In this document: positions 1-9,215 of the stretch, one piece after another
How positions within the stretch are numbered: the stretch's first letter is position 1
Layout of the letters: each line of letters starts with the position of its first letter
Source of the DNA: Buttiauxella massiliensis
GTDB lineage: Bacteria; Pseudomonadota; Gammaproteobacteria; Enterobacterales; Enterobacteriaceae
Assembly (NCBI RefSeq): GCF_902500225.1
Contig: NZ_LR722665.1
Coordinates: 32,710-96,709, forward strand
Direction: 5' to 3'
Length of the DNA stretch: 64,000 bases
Program-made: the position numbers and the translations under genes
The notes under the pieces: model-generated
Database searches by the model: none
Seen by the model: only the letters and a program-made list of their open reading frames with translations
What the model was told of the DNA's origin: nothing

Positions 1-1
1 T

Positions 2-160
2 ACTCGAGCTTCGCCAAACAGTTTATCAGGGCTGGCTGACGTGCATTTTGCACTGTACGACGAGGCGATTCACTATGCGGCCGAAGCCGCAGGCATTACG
101 TCTTTTGAGTCGAATCTGGTGATGCTGATTGATTTACTGCTGTTACAAGCAACAGCATAA
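2..160 (+). CDS. C-terminal fragment, possible RpiR/SIS-domain transcriptional regulator (5' truncated by window edge)
   Basis: An open frame enters from the left edge and stops with TAA at 158-160, giving 52 visible residues. The fragment contains a SPNSLSGLAD-like stretch, followed by ITSFESNLVMLIDLLLLQ near the end. The pattern of a small polar loop, 'LAD', then a helical I-D-L-L tail resembles the end of the SIS domain in RpiR/MurR-type regulators, which bind phosphosugars. This is pattern resemblance only; no DNA-binding part is visible. It converges with sseB with only a few bases between the stop codons. In E. coli sseB is followed by sseA, so this neighbour is not the standard one. 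Confidence 0.4.
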   Translation, partial: TRASPNSLSGLADVHFALYDEAIHYAAEAAGITSFESNLVMLIDLLLLQATA

Positions 161-164
161 ACCA

Positions 165-941
165 TCAAATAATGCGGTTGGTTTTGAAATCGCGCAGGAA
201 ACTTCCCCAACGGCGTTCGTAGAAAGGTGTGATGTGCGCCATCATAAAGTGGCTAATACCTTTCTCGCCTTCTACGACCTGGCAAATATCAACCGGTTCA
301 TCTCCCGGTAAGGTATCGGTCGCGACACTTCCCGCCTGGCGAATAATCGCTTCGATTTCCCCTTCTGCTTCAATGCCAATCAACAAGTTAGGCTGCTCGT
401 CGGCGTGCTCTTTGATAGAGCAGATAAACGCGCGCTTCACGGTTTTCAGGTTTTTAAACAGCGTAGTCAGGGAGTCGACCATTTGTGCTGGCGGTTCAGC
501 TACTTCGGAAAGCAGCAAAGAAGTCCCGCCATCCAGCACTTCTTGCTGAGTTAACGGGTCGCTTTCATCACTGATTAAATGGGTGATTTCACGCGGGGTG
601 AATTCTTTGCCAGTTGGCAATTTAGCGTTCAGAAACAGCGTCGCGCCCTGCGTCATCTCGAAGAGGGTGCGCACTGGCATTACGACAAATGCCTGCTCGT
701 GGCTGATGGCTTGTTGCAGCGCCTCAACAGAAGTGAAGAACGGAATGACTGAGGTGCCATCGTCTTTTTCCCAGTGCTGCAATTCAACGGCACTATCCGC
801 GTCAATGGCCTCGCCTTCAGCGGCGGTACCCGGTACCCAAACGGTGGATTCCAGTAACACGCGGAAGAATGCCGGGCGATGCGCAGGTTCAGTGGCCGCC
901 TGCTCAAGCAGGGTTTCGAGTTCGTTTTTGAGTTCTGACAT
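165..941 (-). CDS. sseB: SseB, enhanced serine sensitivity protein
   Basis: A 258-residue protein that matches E. coli SseB along its whole length, with the same ending (FLRDFK followed by NRII) and the conserved central segment VIPFFTS. Overproduction of SseB in E. coli gives serine sensitivity; its molecular role is not established. The start was placed at the ATG at 939-941 (MSELKNELE), because an upstream in-frame ATG would add seven residues not found in the family. No signal peptide or membrane segment is visible, so it should be cytosolic. It lies downstream of pepB, separated by an REP-like hairpin element, and the two are probably not tightly coupled. Confidence 0.93.
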   Translation of the reverse strand: MSELKNELETLLEQAATEPAHRPAFFRVLLESTVWVPGTAAEGEAIDADSAVELQHWEKDDGTSVIPFFTSVEALQQAISHEQAFVVMPVRTLFEMTQGATLFLNAKLPTGKEFTPREITHLISDESDPLTQQEVLDGGTSLLLSEVAEPPAQMVDSLTTLFKNLKTVKRAFICSIKEHADEQPNLLIGIEAEGEIEAIIRQAGSVATDTLPGDEPVDICQVVEGEKGISHFMMAHITPFYERRWGSFLRDFKTNRII

Positions 942-966
942 GGTCGTTCCAGGGGAAAGCATAATT

Positions 967-1043
967 TGTAGCGCGGATTAGCGAAGTGCCATCCACCATT
1001 TACTTGAAAAAGTGGCGGATGGCGCAAGCTTATCCGCCCTACA
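967..1043. repeat. REP/BIME-like inverted repeat between pepB and sseB
   Basis: Two imperfect inverted copies of a TGTAG-GCGGAT...GCCATCC(A/G)CC unit face each other across a short spacer, so the RNA would form a long hairpin. The unit shares its core with the elements at 14331-14396 and 26493-26572. This is the arrangement of enterobacterial REP/BIME elements, which stabilise upstream mRNA or attenuate downstream expression. Confidence 0.7.
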
Positions 1044-1052
1044 AAAGTAGTG

Positions 1053-2339
1053 TTACTGACTAACCAACAGATTCGCAATCGCGCGCACACCAATGCCTGT
1101 TGCGCCAGCAGACCACTGCTCAACCGCACCTTTACGGTAAGTAGCAGAGCAGTCAATGTGCAGCCAACCTTCGTGATAGTTTTCCACGAAGTGGGACAAG
1201 AACCCGGCAGCCGTGCTCGCACCCGCAGGGAAGGACGCGTTGGAGGTGTTGTTCAGCTCGGCAAAATTAGACGGCAGCTGGTTGCGGTGGAACTCAGCCA
1301 GCGGCAAGCGCCAGAATGGCTCGTTTTCTGCCGCAGCGCTTTCCATCAAACGGTTTACCAACCCATCGTCGAAGCTGAACAGCGCGTGGTAATCGTTACC
1401 CAACGCGGTTTTCGCCGCACCGGTTAAGGTTGCGCAGTCGATGATCAGTTCTGGTTTTTGTGCACAAGCGTCAATCAGGCCATCAGCCAACACCAGGCGG
1501 CCTTCCGCATCGGTGTTCATGATCTCAACGGTTTTGCCGTTGCGATATTTAATGATGTCACCCAATTTGAAGGCATTACCGCTTACCAGGTTATCAGCAC
1601 AGCACAGGTAGAGTTTCACGCGCTTGTCCAGGCCGCGAGTGATAGCAAACGCCAGTGCACCGGTAATGGTGGCAGCGCCGCCCATATCGGATTTCATGGA
1701 ATCCATGAACGCGCTTTGCTTCATGCTGTAGCCACCGGAATCGAAGGTGATACCTTTACCGACCAGGCAGGCATAAACCGGTGCATCCGGGTTGCCGGTT
1801 GGGTTGTAATCCAGTGCCAGTAGTACTGGTGGGCGCTCCGAACCACGGCCAACAGTATGAATACCCATATAGTTCTGCTCGCGCAGATCTTCGCCTTTGG
1901 TGATGCGGTAAGAAACGTTGTCGCAGGCGACATCACACAGCAGGTCAACCGCGCGAGAAGCGAGTTGCTCTGGGCCGAGTTCTTCGGCTGGTGTGTTGAT
2001 GGTGTGGCGAACCCAATCAATGATTTTCAGGCGGTTATTGAGTTCTTTTTGTTCTTCGTCGCTCAGTACAGCCCAGTCAACTTTACGGCTGCCTTTTGGC
2101 GCACGGTAACCCTGCCAGAATGCCCAGCTTTTCTCGACATCCCAGCCATCACCCGCCAGCTGTACGTGCTTCAAACCCTGGCCGTCAATTTTACGTGCCG
2201 CACGTTGGATTAGCCCCAGGTCATCTTTGCCTGTCAGGTGCAGAGTAATTCCTTCGTCATTAATACTATAAGCGGCTTTTTCGCCCCAACGCGCATCGGC
2301 AGGCGACGTGGATAGCGTGATTTTCATGGCTTCTGACAT
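1053..2339 (-). CDS. pepB: Peptidase B, leucyl-type aminopeptidase of family M17
   Basis: A 428-residue cytosolic metalloaminopeptidase that releases N-terminal residues from peptides, with a preference in E. coli PepB for acidic and some other residues. The M17 signature NTDAEGRL is present at about residue 277, and metal ligands lie in the surrounding KGITFDSGG and SDMGGAA segments. The sequence follows E. coli PepB throughout (start [10 protein letters not shown]). It stands downstream of iscX but a clear intrinsic terminator lies between them at 2381-2403, so pepB probably has mainly its own promoter. Confidence 0.96.
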   Translation of the reverse strand: MSEAMKITLSTSPADARWGEKAAYSINDEGITLHLTGKDDLGLIQRAARKIDGQGLKHVQLAGDGWDVEKSWAFWQGYRAPKGSRKVDWAVLSDEEQKELNNRLKIIDWVRHTINTPAEELGPEQLASRAVDLLCDVACDNVSYRITKGEDLREQNYMGIHTVGRGSERPPVLLALDYNPTGNPDAPVYACLVGKGITFDSGGYSMKQSAFMDSMKSDMGGAATITGALAFAITRGLDKRVKLYLCCADNLVSGNAFKLGDIIKYRNGKTVEIMNTDAEGRLVLADGLIDACAQKPELIIDCATLTGAAKTALGNDYHALFSFDDGLVNRLMESAAAENEPFWRLPLAEFHRNQLPSNFAELNNTSNASFPAGASTAAGFLSHFVENYHEGWLHIDCSATYRKGAVEQWSAGATGIGVRAIANLLVSQ

Positions 2340-2380
2340 TTTCTTTTCCTTATATTTTTCAGCTCATGCTTCATAGAAAA

Positions 2381-2403
2381 ACGGGCCGCCAGAGGCAGCC
2401 CGT
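2381..2403 (-). terminator. Intrinsic terminator ending the isc operon
   Basis: The GC-rich inverted repeat ACGGGC...GCCCGT with an inner GCC/GGC pair is followed on the minus strand by a run of five T. It sits just after the iscX stop codon and before the pepB start. Confidence 0.75.
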
Positions 2404-2409
2404 TGATTT

Positions 2410-2610
2410 TTATTCCGCTTCATCTAACCAGACTAACAGAATAGCTTCCAGAACTTTTTCATTGGATGCGCCTGGCTCGTCGTCAAAATCTTCGAGTTCG
2501 CAGATCCACTGATGCATATCGGTAAAACGTACCGTTTTTGGATCAAGATCTGGACGGCTGTCATACAGAGCTTCACCAATTTCGCGGCTATCGGTCCATT
2601 TCAGTCCCAT
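2410..2610 (-). CDS. iscX: IscX, small acidic iron-sulfur assembly protein
   Basis: A 66-residue acidic protein, the last gene of the isc operon. E. coli IscX binds iron and IscS and modulates the rate of cluster assembly; it competes with the frataxin CyaY for the same IscS surface. The sequence begins [15 protein letters not shown] and contains the acidic ELEDFDDEP stretch typical of the family. Length is the same as in E. coli. It starts 12 bases after the fdx stop codon, in line with cotranscription. Confidence 0.95.
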   Translation of the reverse strand: MGLKWTDSREIGEALYDSRPDLDPKTVRFTDMHQWICELEDFDDEPGASNEKVLEAILLVWLDEAE

Positions 2611-2622
2611 AAGCTACTCCTG

Positions 2623-2958
2623 TTAGTGCTCACGTGCATGGTTGATGGTGTAACGTGGCATTTCAACCACCAGATCTTCATCCGTTACACGCGCCTGGCA
2701 GCTTAAGCGGCTTTCAGGTTCGAGACCCCATGCTTTGTCCAGCATGTCGTCTTCGTCTTCCGTGCTTTCAGCCAGGGAGTCGAAACCTTCACGCACCACA
2801 CAGTGGCAAGTGGTGCAGGCGCAGGATTTTTCACAGGCGTGTTCAATCTCAATACCGTTGCGCAGCGCAACATCAAGAATGGTTTCACCGACATTCGCTT
2901 CCAAAACTGCGCCATCTGGACACAAATCCTGATGAGGCAGAAAAACAATCTTTGGCAT
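2623..2958 (-). CDS. fdx: Isc-type [2Fe-2S] ferredoxin
   Basis: An adrenodoxin-type [2Fe-2S] ferredoxin of 111 residues that supplies electrons during cluster assembly by the Isc machinery. The four cluster cysteines are visible in the pattern C-x5-C-x2-C (CEKSCACTTC region, about residues 42-51) and the later C in ESRLSCQARV near residue 87. The stop codon of hscA is one base upstream of its start, so the two genes are translationally coupled. Length equals that of E. coli Fdx. Confidence 0.96.
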   Translation of the reverse strand: MPKIVFLPHQDLCPDGAVLEANVGETILDVALRNGIEIEHACEKSCACTTCHCVVREGFDSLAESTEDEDDMLDKAWGLEPESRLSCQARVTDEDLVVEMPRYTINHAREH

Positions 2959-2959
2959 G

Positions 2960-4810
2960 TTAAACCTCGTCCACGGAGTGACCTTTCAGCGCCTTACGGA
3001 TTGATTCATCCATACGACGAGCGGCAAAATCCTGTGTTTGTTTGTCTACGTTTTTAATGGCTTGTTCAATCGCATCAATGTCTTCACCGGCAGCAGCAGC
3101 ATGGAGTGCCACCATTGCCGCGTCGATATCTGCGCGTTCTGCACCGCTCAACAGCGCAGCATCTGTAGCTAATGCACCCTGCAAACTTTCCAGCACGCGG
3201 GCCGCATCGACTTTTTGTTCTGCGAGCATGCGCGCTTTCACGTCATGCTCGGCATAGCTCATGGAATCCTGAATCATGCTGGCGATTTCGCCATCGCTCA
3301 GGCCATAAGAAGGTTTCACCTGGATTGATGCTTCAACGCCGGTGGATTTCTCCATCGCGGTGACGCTCAGTAAACCGTCAGCATCAACCTGGAAGGTAAC
3401 GCGAATATGCGCCCCACCCGCTGGCATCGCCGGAATACCACGCAGCGCAAAACGCGCCAGTGAACGGCAATCTTGTACCAGTTCGCGCTCGCCCTGCATC
3501 ACGTGAATCGACATTGCCGTCTGGCCGTCTTTGAAGGTCGTAAAGTCCTGCGCACGTGCAACCGGAATAGTGGTGTTACGTGGAATCACTTTCTCAACCA
3601 GGCCGCCCATGGTTTCGAGGCCGAGCGACAGTGGAATCACATCCAGTAGCAGCATTTCGCTGTCTGGCTTGTTACCCACCAGAATATCCGCCTGAATTGC
3701 CGCACCAATGGCGACAACTTTATCCGGGTCGATTGAGGTCAGCGGCGTGCGGCCAAAGAATTCGCCTACACGTTCGCGCACTAATGGCACACGAGTTGAA
3801 CCTCCAACCATTACCACTTCCAACACTTCATCTGCTTCAACGCCTGCGTCTTTCAGCGCACGCCGGCAAGCCAGTAAAGTACGTTTAACCAGCGCTGCAA
3901 TCAGTTCGTTGAACTGCTCGCGCGTCACGGTGCCAGTCCAGCCAGCGACTTTAACCGTCGCGGTTTCGGCATCGCTCAGAGCGATCTTCGCAGCAATCGC
4001 GGCGTCCAGTAACTGGCGTTGCACACGGTCATCGCTACGGTCAGCAACACTGGCTTGCTCACGCAGCCAGTCGGCTAACAGGTGGTCAAAGTCATCGCCG
4101 CCCAGGGCAGAATCGCCACCGGTTGCCATAACTTCAAACACGCCGCGGCTTAAACGCAGAATGGAGATATCAAAAGTACCGCCGCCCAAATCGTAGACCG
4201 CGATAACGCCTTCTTTGCCCGAGTCTAGGCCGTAGGCGATAGCCGCTGCGGTCGGTTCGTTAAGCAGACGCAACACATGCAGGCCAGCCAGACGCGCAGC
4301 GTCTTTGGTGCCCTGGCGTTGTGCATCGTCGAAATAAGCAGGAACGGTAATCACCACGCCATCAAGTTCACCTTCTAACGCTTCGGTTGCGCGAGCGGAA
4401 AGTGCTTTAAGGATGTCGGATGAAATACGAATAGGGTTCAGCAGCCCGGCCGGGGTATCTAACATCGGCAGGCCGTTTTCACTCGCTTTGAATGAATAAG
4501 GCAGATGCGGGTAACGCGCCTGGATATCGGCAAGCGAACGGCCCATCAGACGTTTTACGGAGCTGATGGTGTTTGCCGGATCTGTTGCGGCTTGCGCACG
4601 CGCGTCCCAGCCCACATTCAGGCCTTGTTGCTGATAATGCACCACCGAAGGTAACAGGTGACGCCCTTCATGGTCAGGCAGCGTTTCGGCTTGCCCGCTA
4701 CGAACAGTTGCAACCAGTGAATTGGTGGTGCCTAAATCGATACCCGCCGCAAGCTTACGCTGATGGGGTGCCGCACTCAGACCCGGCTCACTAATTTGTA
4801 ATAACGCCAT
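2960..4810 (-). CDS. hscA: HscA, Hsp70-family chaperone for Fe-S cluster transfer
   Basis: A 616-residue specialised Hsp70 that binds the LPPVK motif of IscU and, with HscB and ATP, drives release of the [2Fe-2S] cluster to acceptor proteins. The N-terminal actin-like ATPase domain carries the phosphate loop IDLGTTNS near residue 24 and YDLGGGTFD near residue 200; the substrate-binding and lid domains follow. It is encoded 13 bases after hscB. The ending (HSVDEV) and length match E. coli HscA. Confidence 0.97.
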   Translation of the reverse strand: MALLQISEPGLSAAPHQRKLAAGIDLGTTNSLVATVRSGQAETLPDHEGRHLLPSVVHYQQQGLNVGWDARAQAATDPANTISSVKRLMGRSLADIQARYPHLPYSFKASENGLPMLDTPAGLLNPIRISSDILKALSARATEALEGELDGVVITVPAYFDDAQRQGTKDAARLAGLHVLRLLNEPTAAAIAYGLDSGKEGVIAVYDLGGGTFDISILRLSRGVFEVMATGGDSALGGDDFDHLLADWLREQASVADRSDDRVQRQLLDAAIAAKIALSDAETATVKVAGWTGTVTREQFNELIAALVKRTLLACRRALKDAGVEADEVLEVVMVGGSTRVPLVRERVGEFFGRTPLTSIDPDKVVAIGAAIQADILVGNKPDSEMLLLDVIPLSLGLETMGGLVEKVIPRNTTIPVARAQDFTTFKDGQTAMSIHVMQGERELVQDCRSLARFALRGIPAMPAGGAHIRVTFQVDADGLLSVTAMEKSTGVEASIQVKPSYGLSDGEIASMIQDSMSYAEHDVKARMLAEQKVDAARVLESLQGALATDAALLSGAERADIDAAMVALHAAAAGEDIDAIEQAIKNVDKQTQDFAARRMDESIRKALKGHSVDEV

Positions 4811-4823
4811 ATTGAGCTTCCAG

Positions 4824-5339
4824 TTAAAAATCGAGCAGCTTTTCTTCGAGTTGTTCTATTTGGCTGCGCAGTTTATCGAGAAAACGCAGTTTACGCACAG
4901 TATCCGCCGCCTGCGTCCAGTCCTGATTATCCAACTGCTCTACCATCAAAGCCATGCGGGTTTTCACCATCGCATTAACATTGGCGCTGAAGGATTCCAG
5001 GCGGTCGCTATCTTTGGCGTGCTCGATATTATCAAGCTCTTCGCGCAATTCGAGTTGTTCCATCAAAAAAGCGGTATCACGCACGGTATGCTGTTCGTTC
5101 GCCAGATCAAAACCGTTGAGAGAGAGGATGTACTCTGCGCGTGGCAATGGATGACGCAGTGTTTGCCATGCCTGATTGATGGTCGCAGACTGTTGCACCG
5201 CCAGCAGAATTTCTGCCTGAGGGCGACTGGCGTATTTATCAGGATGGAACTGGCGTTGCAGCTCCTGGTAACGGGTAGCCAACAGCTCAGTGTTGAGGGC
5301 AAATTCTGGCGGTAACCCAAAGAGGGTGAAGTAATCCAT
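4824..5339 (-). CDS. hscB: HscB, J-domain co-chaperone of HscA
   Basis: A 171-residue J-protein that delivers IscU to HscA and stimulates its ATPase. The N-terminal J domain carries the HPD tripeptide in RQFHPDKY (about residues 32-34), and the C-terminal three-helix part binds IscU. It begins [10 protein letters not shown] as in E. coli. About 70 bases separate it from iscA, a slightly larger gap than elsewhere in the operon. Confidence 0.97.
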   Translation of the reverse strand: MDYFTLFGLPPEFALNTELLATRYQELQRQFHPDKYASRPQAEILLAVQQSATINQAWQTLRHPLPRAEYILSLNGFDLANEQHTVRDTAFLMEQLELREELDNIEHAKDSDRLESFSANVNAMVKTRMALMVEQLDNQDWTQAADTVRKLRFLDKLRSQIEQLEEKLLDF

Positions 5340-5410
5340 AACAGACTCGGGGTTTCATAGTAGAGCGTGATACCCCGTACAACTAACGTTACACGGGGTA
5401 TTTGCGAGTA

Positions 5411-5734
5411 TCAGACGTGGAAGCTTTCACCGCAGCCACACTCATCTTTCACGTTAGGGTTAGTAAATTTAAACCCTTCGTTAAGACCTTCTTTGACGAA
5501 GTCGAGCTCGGTACCGTCTAAAAATTGCAGGCTTTTACCATCGACGACCACTTTCACGCCTTTGTCTTCGAACACAGTGTCTTCTGCCATCGGTGCGTCA
5601 ACAAATTCCAGAACATAAGCCATGCCGGAGCAACCAGAAGTACGAACGCCTAAACGCAGACCAAAACCTTTACCGCGATTGGACAGGAAGGCATTCACGC
5701 GTGCAGCAGCACTGTCGCTAAGGGTAATCGACAT
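5411..5734 (-). CDS. iscA: IscA, A-type iron-sulfur carrier
   Basis: A 107-residue A-type carrier that accepts clusters or iron from the Isc system and passes them to [4Fe-4S] proteins. The three ligand cysteines are present: one in TSGCSGM (residue 35) and two in ECGCGES (residues 99 and 101). The start is the ATG at 5732-5734 (MSITLSD), preceded by AGAGG; the longer in-frame start adds seven residues not found in the family. Confidence 0.96.
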   Translation of the reverse strand: MSITLSDSAAARVNAFLSNRGKGFGLRLGVRTSGCSGMAYVLEFVDAPMAEDTVFEDKGVKVVVDGKSLQFLDGTELDFVKEGLNEGFKFTNPNVKDECGCGESFHV

Positions 5735-5758
5735 ACAACAACCTCTACTCAACAATAA

Positions 5759-6145
5759 TTATTTAGCTTCACGTTTGCTTTTGTAATCCGCGATAGCCGC
5801 TTTGATAGCGTCTTCTGCAAGGATTGAGCAGTGAATCTTCACCGGTGGCAGTTCGAGTTCTTCTGCAATGTCGGTATTTTTGATTGCCTGCGCTTCATCC
5901 AGAGATTTACCTTTGACCCATTCGGTCACCAGCGAGCTGGAAGCGATGGCAGAGCCACAGCCGTAGGTTTTGAAGCGAGCGTCTTCAATAATACCTTCAT
6001 TGTTGACTTTGATCTGCAACTTCATCACGTCGCCACACGCTGGTGCACCCACCATGCCGGAACCGACGTTATCATCGCTGTTATCAAAAGAACCAACGTT
6101 GCGTGGGTTTTCGTAGTGATCGATTACTTTTTCGCTGTAAGCCAT
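5759..6145 (-). CDS. iscU: IscU, iron-sulfur cluster scaffold
   Basis: A 128-residue scaffold on which IscS-derived sulfur and iron are built into a [2Fe-2S] cluster. Cys37 (GAPACGD), Asp39, Cys63 (YGCGSA) and Cys106 (KIHCSI) are in place, as is the HscA-binding LPPVK motif at about 99-103. The start MAYSEKVIDHY at 6145 was chosen by family length; the frame stays open further upstream but the extra part resembles nothing. It is separated from iscS by 43 bases. Confidence 0.97.
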   Translation of the reverse strand: MAYSEKVIDHYENPRNVGSFDNSDDNVGSGMVGAPACGDVMKLQIKVNNEGIIEDARFKTYGCGSAIASSSLVTEWVKGKSLDEAQAIKNTDIAEELELPPVKIHCSILAEDAIKAAIADYKSKREAK

Positions 6146-6188
6146 TTTTAATTTTCCTGAATCCGATATCGACGTTCGAAACGAACGA

Positions 6189-7403
6189 TTAGTGATGAGC
6201 CCATTCGATGGAGTTAATATCCACGCCCTGCTTAAACATGTCCCACAGTGGAGAAAGTTCGCGCAGACGGCCAATGGACTTACGTACCAGTTCGATGGTG
6301 TAGTCGATCTCTTCTTCAGTAGTAAAACGACCCAAAGAGAAACGGATAGAGCTGTGAGCCAGTTCGTCGGTCATGCCCAGTGCGCGTAGCACATAGGATG
6401 GCTCGAGGCTTGCTGATGTACAGGCAGAACCGGAAGAAACCGCAAGGTCTTTCAGAGCCATAATCAGCGACTCGCCTTCAACGTAGTTAAAGCTCACGTT
6501 GAGGATAGTTGGCACGCCATTTTCCAGGTCGCCATTCAGATAGACTTCTTCCATATCTTTCACGCCGTTCCACAAACGGTTACGCAGCGTGCGCAGACGG
6601 GACATTTCTGTCTCCATCTCTTCTTTTGCGATACGGTAAGCTTCGCCCATGCCCGCAATCTGGTGGACAGGCAGAGTACCAGAACGCATACCGCGCTCGT
6701 GACCGCCACCGTGTACCTGAGCTTCGATACGAATACGTGGTTTACGGCGAACATACAGCGCGCCGATACCTTTTGGACCATAAATTTTATGACCAGAGAA
6801 AGACATCAGGTCAACTTTCAGGGTGCTCAGGTCGATTGGCAGTTTGCCCACGCTCTGAGTCGCATCCACGTGATAGATAATGCCACGCGCACGACACATT
6901 TCGCCGATTGCCGCGATATCTTGCACCACGCCGATTTCGTTATTCACGTGCATGATAGAAACCAGAATGGTGTCGTCACGCATCGCCGCTTCCAGCACGT
7001 TCAGGTCAACGATACCGTTGCTCTGTGGTGCCAAATAAGTCACTTCAAAACCTTCACGCTCAAGCTGGCGACAAGTGTCCAGCACAGCTTTGTGTTCGGT
7101 TTTAACGGTGATGATGTGCTTGCCTTTCTTCTGATAGAAGTTAGCCGCACCTTTGATGGCGAGGTTATCAGATTCAGTTGCACCGGAGGTAAAGACGATT
7201 TCACGCGGGTCTGCACCAACCAGTTCAGCGATTTGGTTACGGGCGATATCTACAGCTTCTTCTGCCTGCCAACCGAAACGGTGAGAACGAGAAGCCGGGT
7301 TACCGAAGGTTCCGTCCATAGTCAAAAACTGCATCATTTTCTGCGCAACACGCGGGTCAACCGGCGTAGTCGCAGAGTAATCGAGATAAATCGGTAATTT
7401 CAT
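6189..7403 (-). CDS. iscS: IscS, cysteine desulfurase
   Basis: A 404-residue PLP enzyme that converts cysteine to alanine and donates persulfide sulfur to IscU, TusA, ThiI and others. The PLP lysine is in [11 protein letters not shown] (Lys206) and the catalytic loop cysteine in SGSACTSAS (Cys328). Length and both ends match E. coli IscS. The upstream gap to iscR is about 330 bases, much longer than the roughly 110 bases known in E. coli, and is filled with two ERIC repeats. Confidence 0.98.
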   Translation of the reverse strand: MKLPIYLDYSATTPVDPRVAQKMMQFLTMDGTFGNPASRSHRFGWQAEEAVDIARNQIAELVGADPREIVFTSGATESDNLAIKGAANFYQKKGKHIITVKTEHKAVLDTCRQLEREGFEVTYLAPQSNGIVDLNVLEAAMRDDTILVSIMHVNNEIGVVQDIAAIGEMCRARGIIYHVDATQSVGKLPIDLSTLKVDLMSFSGHKIYGPKGIGALYVRRKPRIRIEAQVHGGGHERGMRSGTLPVHQIAGMGEAYRIAKEEMETEMSRLRTLRNRLWNGVKDMEEVYLNGDLENGVPTILNVSFNYVEGESLIMALKDLAVSSGSACTSASLEPSYVLRALGMTDELAHSSIRFSLGRFTTEEEIDYTIELVRKSIGRLRELSPLWDMFKQGVDINSIEWAHH

Positions 7404-7439
7404 TGCTCTTAAGCTCCGTACATCACTTCAATTCAAAAT

Positions 7440-7562
7440 CCCCTTCATCTTTCAAGTTACAGATGCGTTGGCTGCTCTCATTCACCCGAATCACTTAGTT
7501 TACTAAGCTCATCGGGACTCATTCGTTTGCCGCCTTCCTGCAACTTGAAATATTTTGGGAAT
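7440..7562 (-). repeat. ERIC element, copy A (read on the minus strand)
   Basis: Read on the minus strand this segment runs from CCAAAATATTTCAAGTTGCAG through GGCGGCAAACGA, a central palindrome GATGAGCTTAG...CTAAGTGATTCGGGTGA, and GCAGCCAACGC to GATGAAGGGG. That is the recognised layout of the enterobacterial repetitive intergenic consensus. It lies between iscR and iscS, close to the iscS start, and forms an inverted pair with copy B. Confidence 0.85.
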
Positions 7563-7610
7563 TGCCGTTCTTTAAGAAACGACAAGCATTCTAAAATTCT
7601 ATTTTATCTT

Positions 7611-7734
7611 TACCCTAAATAGTTCGTGTTGCAGCAAGGCGGCAAACTTGAGAGTCCCCAGGAGCTTACATCAAGTAAGTGACTGGGGTGAACAAGTGCG
7701 GCCAACACAGTTGCAACCCGAAATATGACGGGTA
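7611..7734 (+). repeat. ERIC element, copy B
   Basis: This copy contains GTCCCCAGGAGCTTACAT and AAGTAAGTGACTGGGGTGA, which are the sequences targeted by the classical ERIC1R and ERIC2 primers, flanked by GCAAGGCGGCAAAC and CGGCCAACAC and ending in ATGACGGGTA. It abuts the 3' end of iscR. About 48 bases separate it from the oppositely oriented copy A. Confidence 0.9.
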
Positions 7735-7736
7735 AA

Positions 7737-8225
7737 TTAGGCCCGCAGTTTGACGTCGATTGCGTCTTGAGAGCGCGTACTGCGATGGTTTTCATTTTGC
7801 TGACGGCCAGAGACGTCCAACACTTCCTGGTTATTCACCAGTTCACCCAAGGTGATGTTATTCAGAAAACCGGTCAGACGATCGCTCAGATCGCGCCACA
7901 GTGCGTGAGTCAGGCACTTATCGCCGCCCTGACAACCGCCTTTGCCCGCGCAACGCGTGGCATCAACAGATTCATCTACAGCACTGATAACTTCGCCAAC
8001 TGCGATGCTGTTTGCTTCTTTACCCAGCAGATAACCACCGCCTGGACCACGTACGCTGGCAACCAGGCCATTTTTACGCAGACGGGAGAATAACTGCTCC
8101 AGGTAGGAGAGAGAGATTCCCTGACGTTCAGAAATATCAGCCAACGGTACCGGGCCTGATTCGGAGTTCAACGCAACGTCAAGCATTGCGGTCACGGCAT
8201 AACGTCCTTTCGATGTCAGTCTCAT
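7737..8225 (-). CDS. iscR: IscR, Fe-S-sensing Rrf2-family regulator
   Basis: A 162-residue Rrf2-type winged-helix regulator. With a [2Fe-2S] cluster it represses its own operon (type 1 sites); without it, it still binds type 2 sites such as suf. The cluster cysteines 92, 98 and 104 are visible in [18 protein letters not shown]. The first 60 residues hold the helix-turn-helix. Two abutting type-1-like sites and a promoter lie just upstream. Confidence 0.97.
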   Translation of the reverse strand: MRLTSKGRYAVTAMLDVALNSESGPVPLADISERQGISLSYLEQLFSRLRKNGLVASVRGPGGGYLLGKEANSIAVGEVISAVDESVDATRCAGKGGCQGGDKCLTHALWRDLSDRLTGFLNNITLGELVNNQEVLDVSGRQQNENHRSTRSQDAIDVKLRA

Positions 8226-8298
8226 GTCTTACTTAACCTCAAATCGCCCCTCGAACCGGGGGTTTTTTATAAATGTGATTGTCACATAGCAGGTCGCA

Positions 8299-8327
8299 AG
8301 TCTGACATTCCCGAGTAAATTGGTCAA
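8299..8327 (-). promoter_or_regulatory. iscR promoter (-35 TTGACC, -10 CAGACT)
   Basis: On the minus strand TTGACC (8322-8327) is followed after 17 bases by CAGACT (8299-8304). The same two hexamers are, from memory, those of the E. coli iscR promoter. The -35 lies inside the promoter-proximal IscR site. Confidence 0.65.
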
Positions 8328-8356
8328 CTATTTAACCTAGTAATTTACTCAGGTAT
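8307..8356 (-). promoter_or_regulatory. Two abutting IscR type-1 binding sites
   Basis: Site B (8307-8331, minus strand ATAGTTGACC then AATTTACTCGGGAAT) and site A (8332-8356, ATACCTGAGT then AAATTACTAGGTTAA) each fit the 25-base type-1 consensus with a few mismatches. They lie end to end and cover the -35, as expected for repression by cluster-loaded IscR. Site A reaches the trmJ stop codon. Confidence 0.7.
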
Positions 8357-9096
8357 TATTTGCCGGATTTTTTCTCGTTATCAATAGAAGAAAGCATGCC
8401 GCGCAGAATGTTAAGTTCTTGAGTTTCCGGGCGTGCACGGTTATACAAGCGGCGTAATTTGCTCATAATCTGGCCCGGATGGCTGGTGCGAATAAAGCCC
8501 GTTTTCAGCAATACTTGCTCCAGGTGAACGTAAAAACGCTCGAGATCGTCAGCCGATGGATACTGAGTCTGGTCCTCAACAACGACCGCTTCTTTGCCTT
8601 CTTCTTGTGTAGCAAGCCAGGCGATGCGCACTTCATAAGCGAGGATTTGTACCGCCATCGCCAGGTTCAGTGAACTGTATTCCGGGTTAGCCTGAATCGC
8701 GACGTGATAATGGCATTTCTGCAATTCGTCATTGGTCAAACCAACACGTTCACGGCCAAACACAATCGCCACTGGCGCATCTTGCGCTTCAGAAATGGTC
8801 TTTAGACCACATTCGCGCGGATCGAGCATAGGCCATGGCAGCGTGCGTGAACGAGCGCTCGTTCCTACCACCAGACTACAACCCGCCAGGGCTTCATCCA
8901 GCGTATCGACAATTTTCGCTTCACCAATAACATCACTGGCTCCCGCAGCGAGCGCGATTGCCTGAGAGTCAGGTTTCACCAGTGGATTAACCAACCACAG
9001 ATTTGTCAGCCCCATGGTTTTCATTGCACGGGCTACGGAGCCCATGTTGCCGGTGTGGGAGGTTTCAACCAGCACTATACGTACGTTTTGCAGCAT
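8356..9096 (-). CDS. trmJ: TrmJ, tRNA Cm32/Um32 2'-O-methyltransferase
   Basis: A 246-residue SPOUT (TrmH-type) methyltransferase that methylates ribose at position 32 of several tRNAs using S-adenosylmethionine. The knotted-fold motifs are seen as [10 protein letters not shown] near residue 17, [13 protein letters not shown] near 113 and the [10 protein letters not shown] loop near 140. Length equals E. coli TrmJ. It is read divergently from suhB and ends just before the iscR control region. Confidence 0.95.
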   Translation of the reverse strand: MLQNVRIVLVETSHTGNMGSVARAMKTMGLTNLWLVNPLVKPDSQAIALAAGASDVIGEAKIVDTLDEALAGCSLVVGTSARSRTLPWPMLDPRECGLKTISEAQDAPVAIVFGRERVGLTNDELQKCHYHVAIQANPEYSSLNLAMAVQILAYEVRIAWLATQEEGKEAVVVEDQTQYPSADDLERFYVHLEQVLLKTGFIRTSHPGQIMSKLRRLYNRARPETQELNILRGMLSSIDNEKKSGK

Positions 9097-9168
9097 CGTT
9101 GACTCATAGCCTGAAAAGATTATCGCGATATCCTATCATAACCCTGGGACATATTCCGAACGCTCTGC

Positions 9169-9174
9169 TATACT
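9169..9174 (+). promoter_or_regulatory. Candidate suhB -10 element TATACT
   Basis: TATACT lies about 40 bases ahead of the suhB start codon in the trmJ/suhB divergent gap. No good -35 hexamer is seen 16-18 bases upstream, so the call rests on the -10 alone. Confidence 0.4.
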
Positions 9175-9215
9175 CCGCCGCGTTTTCCCGTTCTTTAACA
9201 TCCAGAGAGAGACCG

